Assembly (NCBI RefSeq): GCF_030252425.1
Contig: NZ_CP126994.1
Span: 2,108,001 to 2,172,000, forward strand
Direction: 5' to 3'
DNA from: Acidisoma sp. PAMC 29798
GTDB taxonomy: Bacteria > Pseudomonadota > Alphaproteobacteria > Acetobacterales > Acetobacteraceae
DNA length: 64,000 nucleotides
The notes beneath the pieces were generated by a model. That model worked only from the letters and a program-made list of their open reading frames with translations. It was not told where the DNA came from and did no database searches. Positions 58,907 through 64,000 of the stretch are shown piece after piece (position 1 is the first letter of the stretch; the number at the start of each line of letters is the position of its first letter). Both the position numbers and the translations under genes were made by a program.

Positions 58907-59986
58907 TTACCCCGGCGGTTGATTGCCCAACCGCGCGGCAGCGGCGATCAACGCCTCGGCCGCATGAGGATCGCTCGCGTATGAGGTCACCAACCGAATG
59001 ACCGTGTTGTCACCCTCCACCCGGCTCGACCAGCGATAGAAACCGAAACCCTCCGCCAGCAGGGCCGCCACCATCCCCTCAGGCATGATCACGAACAGCT
59101 CATTGGCTTGCACGGGATGTAGAAGGCTCACGCCTGGGATTGCGGAAAGCCCCTCCGCCAATCGCGTCGCGAGTCCGTTGGCCGCACGGGCGTTACGCAG
59201 CCACAAATCCTGCTCCAGATAGGCCACGAGCTGGGCGCTCATGTAGCGCATCTTCGACCACAGATGCGCGCCACGCTTGCGCCGCTGCTCGAAGCCGCGG
59301 GCCAGCGCCGGATCGAAAAACACGACCGCCTCGGCCGCCATGGCGCCGTTCTTGGTGGCCCCGAAGGACAAGACCTTCACGCCGGCTTTCCAGGTCATTT
59401 CTGCGGGCGAACAACCGAGATGCACCAGGGCATTGGCGAAACGCGCACCATCCATATGCAGCGGCAACCGATGCGCCGCTGCCGCAGCACCAAGCGCTGA
59501 CAGCTCATCGCGGCTATAGACCGCGCCCCACTCGGTGGATTGCGTGATGCTGATGGCGGCGGGTTGCATGAAATGAACCCCGAGCGCGGCAGCATGGGCC
59601 AAAGGCTCCGCGATTTGAGCGGCCGCAATGCGACCGTCCGGCGTTGGCAAACAAACCAGCTTCGCGCCACCCGTGAAGAACTCCGGCGCGCCGCATTCGT
59701 CGGTGCTGATATGCGCATCCTCGGCACAGAGCACGGCACCGTACGGGGGCACGAGTACCGACAGAGCGAGGGCATTCGCCGCAGTGCCGGTCGCGACCGG
59801 GAAGGCCACCAGATCGGTCTCGAAAATGTCGCGCAGCTTGGCGGTCACCTGCGCCGTCAAGGCATCTGCGCCGTAGGAGCCGACATTGCCGCTATTGGCC
59901 GCCGCGATGGCCGCCATGATTTCGGGTGAGATGGGCGCGACATTGTCGCTGCCGAAGTTCCAGGCACCCTTAGTTCCGTCCGCCAC
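58907..59986 (-). CDS. ltaE: Low-specificity L-threonine aldolase
   Basis: PLP-dependent retro-aldol cleavage of threonine or allo-threonine to glycine and acetaldehyde. 359 aa, beta-eliminating lyase fold. FGSDNVAPISPEIMAAIAAAN, YGADALTAQVTAKLRDIF, FPVATGTAANALALSVL, AEDAHISTDECGAPEFFTGG, LPLHMDGARFANALVHLG, and the PLP Lys in VLSFGATKNGAMAAEAVVFF. Its end overlaps the 3' piece of the broken methyltransferase gene by 16 nt. Confidence 0.94.
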   Translation of the reverse strand: MADGTKGAWNFGSDNVAPISPEIMAAIAAANSGNVGSYGADALTAQVTAKLRDIFETDLVAFPVATGTAANALALSVLVPPYGAVLCAEDAHISTDECGAPEFFTGGAKLVCLPTPDGRIAAAQIAEPLAHAAALGVHFMQPAAISITQSTEWGAVYSRDELSALGAAAAAHRLPLHMDGARFANALVHLGCSPAEMTWKAGVKVLSFGATKNGAMAAEAVVFFDPALARGFEQRRKRGAHLWSKMRYMSAQLVAYLEQDLWLRNARAANGLATRLAEGLSAIPGVSLLHPVQANELFVIMPEGMVAALLAEGFGFYRWSSRVEGDNTVIRLVTSYASDPHAAEALIAAAARLGNQPPG

Positions 59987-60112
59987 GCCATACCTCCATC
60001 AGACCAGGGGCGAGTTTCGCACGGGGGCTGCCATTGCCCAAACTCAGCATGACGCCTGCCGGATTCCGTGCGATTTTCCGTCGCAGAGCGCACAGCGCCG
60101 GGAGACACGACC

Positions 60113-61237
60113 ATGAAGAAAAAACAGATCCACCTTGGCCTTGTGGGCTCGGGCTTCATGGGGCGCACCCATGCCTTAGGCTTCCGCAGTGTCGGCGGCG
60201 TCTTCGATCTTCCGGTCGAACCGGTGCTGGAACTGCTGGCCGACGCCACCGAAACCCTCGCCCGCGACGCCGCGCAGGCACTCGGCTTCGCGCGTTCGGT
60301 GGGTGACTGGCGCGCTTTGGTCGCGGACCCGCTGGTTGATGTCGTGGACATCACCGCCCCCAACGCCCTGCACAAGCCCATCGCCCTCGCGGCGCTGGCG
60401 GCGGGCAAGCCGGTCTATTGCGAAAAGCCGCTGGCGCCGACCGCGCCGGAGGCTTTGGAGATGGTGCAGGCGGCCGAGCGCGCCGGCGTCGTGACCCAAG
60501 TCGGTTTCAATTACATCGGCAATCCGATGCTGATCCTCGCCAAACAGATGATCGAGAGCGGGGAACTCGGCCAGATCTGGTCCTTTCGCGGCATTCATGC
60601 CGAGGGCTTCATGATCGACCGCCAGACGCCCTGGACCTGGCGCCTCGACCCCTCCGGCGGGGCCGGCGCCATTGCCGATATCGGCAGCCATATCATCGGC
60701 ATGGCGCGCTTTCTGCTGGGACCGATCGCCTCGCTCTGTGCCGATGTGGAAACGGTGATCGATCGCCGGCCCATGGCCGGCAAGCCCGAGGAAATCCGGG
60801 CCGTGGAAGTCGATGATGCCGCAAGGCTGCTGGTGCGCTTCGGCAGCGGCTGCCGGGGCACGATCGAAACGAGCTGGCTCTCCTCCGGGCGCAAGATGCA
60901 GCTCGATTTCGAAGTGGTCGGTGAAAAGGGTGCGCTCGTCTTCACGCAAGAACGGTTCAACGAGCTGCGCTACTACAAGGTCGAGAAGGATTCGTCGCGC
61001 AACGGTTTCCGCACCATCATGGCGGGGCCGGAACATCCGCCGTATGGCGCCTTCTGCGTCGCCGGCGGCCATCAGATCGGCTTCAACGACCTCAAGACGA
61101 TCGAAATTCGCGGCTTTCTGGATGCGCTCGCTGGCGGCCCTCGCCCCTTCGCGGATTTCCGCGAAGCCTATGAGGTGCAGCGCGTGATCGCTGGCGCGCT
61201 GCTGTCGTCACGCGAACAACGCTGGGTGACGCTGTAA
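60113..61237 (+). CDS. Gfo/Idh/MocA-family oxidoreductase
   Basis: NAD(P)-dependent dehydrogenase, probably on a sugar or cyclitol. ATG 60113 (MKKKQIHLGLVGSGFMGRTHALGF), 374 aa; a GTG at 60068 would add 15 unlike residues. GLVGSGFMGRTHA, VDITAPNALHKPIALAALAAGKPVYCEKPLAPT with the EKP motif, GAIADIGSHIIGMARFLLG with catalytic Asp/His, and a long C-terminal domain (RPFADFREAYEVQRVI). Intact and distinct from the YdgJ-like relative at 16.3 kb. Appears monocistronic, divergent from threonine aldolase. Confidence 0.93.
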   Translation: MKKKQIHLGLVGSGFMGRTHALGFRSVGGVFDLPVEPVLELLADATETLARDAAQALGFARSVGDWRALVADPLVDVVDITAPNALHKPIALAALAAGKPVYCEKPLAPTAPEALEMVQAAERAGVVTQVGFNYIGNPMLILAKQMIESGELGQIWSFRGIHAEGFMIDRQTPWTWRLDPSGGAGAIADIGSHIIGMARFLLGPIASLCADVETVIDRRPMAGKPEEIRAVEVDDAARLLVRFGSGCRGTIETSWLSSGRKMQLDFEVVGEKGALVFTQERFNELRYYKVEKDSSRNGFRTIMAGPEHPPYGAFCVAGGHQIGFNDLKTIEIRGFLDALAGGPRPFADFREAYEVQRVIAGALLSSREQRWVTL

Positions 61238-61251
61238 GATCGACTCTTCTA

Positions 61252-62073
61252 TTACGTGGCGTCGAGAACCAGAACGGGGCAGCGCTCCCCCAACGCATAG
61301 GACAGGCGATGGGTGTGCAGAATGCGGAAGCCGGGCCGCAGGAGATCCGCGAGTTCGCTCTCCTTGGGGAAGGTGTAGCGCGTCGCGACATCACGGTAGA
61401 CATCGATGGTCCGCAATTCCGCTTCGGACCAGCCGAGCCGCGCGGCCAGATCGCCAGGATCGGCGATGGCCGATGAGCACGCATCCCAAACATCCGCCAA
61501 GCGAACGCCCTGCTCCATATCTCCGTGCAACGCCATGGCGAGGCGCCATTTGAAGATATGCGGATTGGGGACCTTGCCCGCATGCAGATCGCGAAACACC
61601 GCCTCGCAGGGTTCGGCCTCCTCCGGCCGCACGAAAATCCGCATGATGCCGTGTCCGCTTGGCTTCAGCACGCGGGCCAGTTCTTGCGCGACGCTGTGCC
61701 ACCCTGCCCGCCCCTCGCACATATTCAAGGCGCCATCGGCCAGCACCAGCCGCATTGATCCCGATGGTAGCGGAAGCGTCGCCCAATCGCCCTGAACAGC
61801 CCAAGCTGATTTGGGCGCGGACGGCGGCCGCCACAATGCCGCGATCATCACCGGTGACCGATCAACCGCGATCAGCCGCGCGTGATCGGGCCATCGCATC
61901 GCGACGATCTCGGGCGTCACGCCCAGCAGAAGGTGGCCGAGGCCGTCATCCGGTCCGCCGAGTGTTCGAGCCAGATGCTTAAACAAACGAATGTCGTCCG
62001 GGCCTGGCCGCAGCGGCTGACCCACCAGGGACCATTGCGCGGCGTGCCTGTCCCAATGACCAGCGGCTGTCAT
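61252..62073 (-). CDS. SAM-dependent methyltransferase coupled to an ATP-grasp-like gene
   Basis: 273 aa from ATG 62073 (MTAAGHWDRHAAQWSLVGQPLRPG), which overlaps the upstream stop by 4 nt. Motif I region HLLLGVTPEIVAMRWPDHARLIAVDRSPVMIAAL, a variant (LGVTPE) found in a methyltransferase subfamily, then GDWATLPLPSGSMRLVLADGALNM and VLKPSGHGIMRIFVRPEE. The last 100 residues are unassigned. The pairing with an ATP-grasp-like enzyme suggests both modify the same unknown substrate. Confidence 0.78.
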   Translation of the reverse strand: MTAAGHWDRHAAQWSLVGQPLRPGPDDIRLFKHLARTLGGPDDGLGHLLLGVTPEIVAMRWPDHARLIAVDRSPVMIAALWRPPSAPKSAWAVQGDWATLPLPSGSMRLVLADGALNMCEGRAGWHSVAQELARVLKPSGHGIMRIFVRPEEAEPCEAVFRDLHAGKVPNPHIFKWRLAMALHGDMEQGVRLADVWDACSSAIADPGDLAARLGWSEAELRTIDVYRDVATRYTFPKESELADLLRPGFRILHTHRLSYALGERCPVLVLDAT

Positions 62074-63002
62074 CGGCGCGCGAACAGGCGCCGCGCCCAA
62101 TGGGTCAATGCGGCAGCCTTTCCCCGCTCTGCTTGGGCGAGTTGGCGCAGCAGGCGATGAACCTCCGTGTTAAACCACGTCTTCGATGGCATCTGGATGG
62201 CATCGTAGCGATCCGGCGGATAAAGAAACGTCGGGTTCGTATTGATCTCCCAAACCTGCACCTTGCCATCCACAAGCCCATAGTCCATGCGGCCGAACTG
62301 AATCCCGCCGAGATCGAAGGCCGCGCGAACATCGGCTTCATGCGGGTTGCTGCGCTGAAACGCACGCTCCTCGTCTACAAATTGCGCTGACACCAGGCTG
62401 GGTCCCTTCACTTCCCAGCTCTGCGCAATCATGACGTGATGAGCCAGAATGGTATCACCGATGCGAAATGCCGCGTATTTGCGGAACAATCCATCATCGG
62501 AGACATCGGCGAATTCCACCACGAGCAGGGTTGTGGGGTCATGGCCGGCGTCAATGAGACGAGCGATCTCCGCCGTCAGGTGTTGCGGTGTAGCGATCAG
62601 GCCGGTGAGGGATCCGGCATGCTCGGTGCTGTGTCGGATGAAAACCGGAAAGCGCCAGGACGCGACCGGTTCCTCCACGCCGCCGACGCGAAACTGGTTG
62701 CGTCCGGTCGCGTGCAGCCTCGTCAGCAAGTGCCGACGACCCAAAGAATGGCCGGGCCGGTTGAGCAGAATGCTGCGACCCCGTGCGGAGAGCGTCTCCC
62801 AGACCTTGATCGCTGCGGGCAACAGGCTGCCGGGAAGCCGATCCACATCGGCGAAGATACAGGCGCCATCGGGCAAGCGCTCGATATCGCTCAGGCTTTC
62901 ATAGGGTGTAATGGCAACAAGGTCTTGAAGATCAGGCGCCCATTCATTGAGGAAATTGGTCATCGGATGAAGATTGTCTTGCATCGCAAAGAACCTGATC
63001 AA
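62070..63002 (-). CDS. ATP-grasp-like protein of unknown substrate
   Basis: 310 aa. A TTG at 63002 with GGAGGAGGGA 2-12 nt before it looks the best start; ATG 62984 lacks a good ribosome site. The C-terminal half resembles an ATP-grasp ligase: FPVFIRHSTEHAGSLTGLI, TTLLVVEFADVSDDGLFRKYAAFRIGDTILAHHVMIAQSWEVKG, then GRMDYGLVDGKVQVWEINTNPTF with the Mg/ATP acidic-Asn pair (E-x-N-x-N-P). N-terminal region about 1-110 unassigned. First gene of the pair with the methyltransferase at 61.2 kb. Confidence 0.6.
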   Translation of the reverse strand: MIRFFAMQDNLHPMTNFLNEWAPDLQDLVAITPYESLSDIERLPDGACIFADVDRLPGSLLPAAIKVWETLSARGRSILLNRPGHSLGRRHLLTRLHATGRNQFRVGGVEEPVASWRFPVFIRHSTEHAGSLTGLIATPQHLTAEIARLIDAGHDPTTLLVVEFADVSDDGLFRKYAAFRIGDTILAHHVMIAQSWEVKGPSLVSAQFVDEERAFQRSNPHEADVRAAFDLGGIQFGRMDYGLVDGKVQVWEINTNPTFLYPPDRYDAIQMPSKTWFNTEVHRLLRQLAQAERGKAAALTHWARRLFARR

Positions 63003-63032
63003 TCCCTCCTCCCCATGCCAGAGCCAGAACGT

Positions 63033-63078
63033 AAAAAGCCGGACGGCCCCGGAGCTAATAGCTCCAGAACCGTCCGGC
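63033..63078 (-). terminator. Intrinsic terminator after the sugar-binding-protein gene
   Basis: On the minus strand GCCGGACGG (63078-63070) pairs with CCGTCCGGC (63046-63038), followed directly by TTTTT (63037-63033). A second hairpin, GGAGCT/AGCTCC around ATT, sits in the loop (63065-63051). It begins 31 nt after the binding-protein stop and isolates that operon from the ATP-grasp-like gene. Confidence 0.92.
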
Positions 63079-63108
63079 CCTCAATGGCTGCGCAGAAAGT
63101 CGTGACGC

Positions 63109-64000
63109 TTACTGAGCGTGGGTCGGATCCCAGCCCTTGTAGCTGCCGATATTGTCAATGGTGATCAGGGTCGGGTTGAGCAACACGATCTTGGACGGCG
63201 GCATCTTGCCGTTCACGATATCGACCGCATAGGCATAGGCCTGGGCGGCCATGCCATAGGGGTCCTGCGCGGCAGTCGCCTTGATCATCCCGTCCTTGTT
63301 CTGGATTTCAGGCACCACGTCCGGCGCGCCATCGACGGAGGTAATGAAGAAATCGTGGCGGTTCTGCTGCTTGGCGGCGAGTTCAAGGCCGATCGCCGTC
63401 GGGTCATTGATGGCGAAAGCCGCATCGATCTTGGGAAAGCGCGTCAGCAGGCTCTGGCCCGAGGCAAAACCACCGTCGCGCGAACCCATGGCGTTCTGGC
63501 TGTCGGAGAGGATAGTGATGCCAGGTTCAGCCTTCAGAACCGCCTCGCAGCCCTTCACGCGATCAACGATGGAGGAGACCTGCGGCCCGTTGATGATGAT
63601 GACATTGCCCTTCTTGCCGGGCAGATGATCGACGATGTACTGGCAGGAGATAGAGCCGGCCTTGACGTTATCGGTCATGACCGTGACATCGGCGCCCTGG
63701 GCCGCGACGTCGAAAGCGGCGGAGACGATGCCGGCGGCCTTGGCCTTCTTCAGCGCGGGCAGAATCGCCACCGGATCGGCGGCGTTGATCATGATGATGC
63801 TGGCGCCGGCCGCGATGAAGTTGTCGATCTGGGTGAACTGCTTGTTGAGGTCATAGTCCGAGGATACGGCGACGATATGGGCGTCCGGCGTAATTTCCTT
63901 CGCCTTGGCCTCGATGCCCTTATCGGTGGCGGCGAAATAGGGGTTACCGAGTGAACCGACGGTGATACCGACGGTCTTGACGTCGGCCGCCATCGCCGCG
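63109..64000 (-). CDS. Periplasmic sugar-binding protein, ribose type (5' end beyond window)
   Basis: The reverse frame runs from the window edge to a stop at 63109, at least 297 codons. The first residues visible (AAMAADVKTVGITVGSLGNPYFAATDKGIEAKAKE) look like the end of a signal peptide and the mature start, so only the signal sequence is probably missing. Blocks: QIDNFIAAGASIIMINAADPVAI, KGNVIIINGPQVSSIVDRVKGCEAVLKAEPGI, AFAINDPTAIGLELAAKQQNRHDFFITSVDGAPDVV. Type I binding fold, RbsB-like. The other transporter genes would lie further right. Ends in a strong terminator. Confidence 0.93.
   Translation of the reverse strand, partial: AAMAADVKTVGITVGSLGNPYFAATDKGIEAKAKEITPDAHIVAVSSDYDLNKQFTQIDNFIAAGASIIMINAADPVAILPALKKAKAAGIVSAAFDVAAQGADVTVMTDNVKAGSISCQYIVDHLPGKKGNVIIINGPQVSSIVDRVKGCEAVLKAEPGITILSDSQNAMGSRDGGFASGQSLLTRFPKIDAAFAINDPTAIGLELAAKQQNRHDFFITSVDGAPDVVPEIQNKDGMIKATAAQDPYGMAAQAYAYAVDIVNGKMPPSKIVLLNPTLITIDNIGSYKGWDPTHAQ

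Larger units (their letters stand above)
57132..58922 (+). pseudogene. SAM-dependent methyltransferase interrupted by an IS630-family element
   Basis: 5' part 57132-57591: MNDPHQTTELADRIIPHYERHG, motif I GGTVLDLGCGGGDPVALNM, VTGVDASPTLTALCRERMP, ending MFNTGHAAS. 3' part from 58740: SESIGAYKGDPLYHASLDPTEYEALLSRSGFTVVAHV to the stop at 58922. Removing the element and one TA restores an in-frame 213-aa protein (...HAASESIGAYKGDPLYHAS...). The reading frame is otherwise intact, so insertion is recent. The truncated 5' product retains the SAM site but lacks the last third. Confidence 0.92.

Noticed and set aside
58698-58922. Independent small gene after the IS element
   Set aside because: Its conserved part is the 3' end of the interrupted methyltransferase; the first residues are read through the IS end.

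Overview
This window looks like chromosomal DNA from a GC-rich alphaproteobacterium, most likely a Rhodospirillales/Acetobacteraceae-type organism. The evidence is gene order: hisB-DUF2628-hisH-GNAT-hisA, hemC-hemD-mitofilin-like-hemY diverging from tsaD, an aerobic-type cob cluster, and an acetate (SatP) transporter. The family assignment is an inference from synteny, not from a marker-gene comparison.

Layout. 1-2.9 kb: 5' part of an RND efflux operon behind a TetR-like operator. 3-7 kb: trpS followed by a tightly overlapping histidine operon that stops after hisA; hisF and hisE are not in the window. 7.1-7.8 kb: inverted REP pair and a Phd/VapC toxin-antitoxin module. 7.85-13 kb: heme synthesis (hemC, hemD with a probable CTG start, mitofilin-like, hemY) diverging from tsaD. 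13-17.5 kb: L,D-transpeptidase, a PIN/ribbon-helix-helix toxin-antitoxin pair, an orphan sugar-ABC ATPase and a Gfo/Idh/MocA dehydrogenase. 17.6-20 kb: phoB, phoU and pstB without pstSCA. 20-29 kb: peroxiredoxin, NlpC/P60 hydrolase, HAD phosphatase, small secreted Pro/Tyr protein, monofunctional ispD, a LysR/SDR divergent pair, a 3-HIBADH-like dehydrogenase, satP, an aldehyde dehydrogenase and a histidine phosphatase. 29-30.7 kb: phosphoribosyltransferase and a Pro-rich membrane protein.

30.7-33.6 kb is the standout. It is an AT-rich island with two translationally coupled genes unlike anything around them. The upstream gene ends in a domain that reads by eye as a divergent diadenylate-cyclase (DisA_N/DAC) fold. 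The downstream gene is a 440-residue, probably helical protein I do not recognise. This is the best candidate for an undescribed signalling or conflict system.

33.6-38.7 kb: VOC protein, BrnT/BrnA module and a ribose-type ABC importer with strong intercistronic hairpins. 38.9-56.2 kb: an almost complete aerobic cobalamin cluster (cobS, T, B, A, cbiD, cobM, E, L, K, J, I, H, G, N, W, DUF1636, U, O). A textbook cobalamin riboswitch drives the DUF1636-cobW-cobN-cobG-cobH-cobI transcript. cobF is replaced by cbiD; cobQ, cobC, cobD/cbiB and the CobST chelatase subunits are not here. 56-64 kb: two methyltransferases, one split by a complete IS630-family element with TA duplications, then threonine aldolase, a second Gfo/Idh/MocA enzyme, a methyltransferase/ATP-grasp-like pair, and a sugar-binding protein running off the right edge after a clear terminator.

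Four gene junctions carry inverted pairs of a GTAG-headed REP-like palindrome, and some of them supply the stop codons of flanking genes. No tRNA, rRNA or CRISPR array was seen. No gene-free stretch exceeds about 260 bases.
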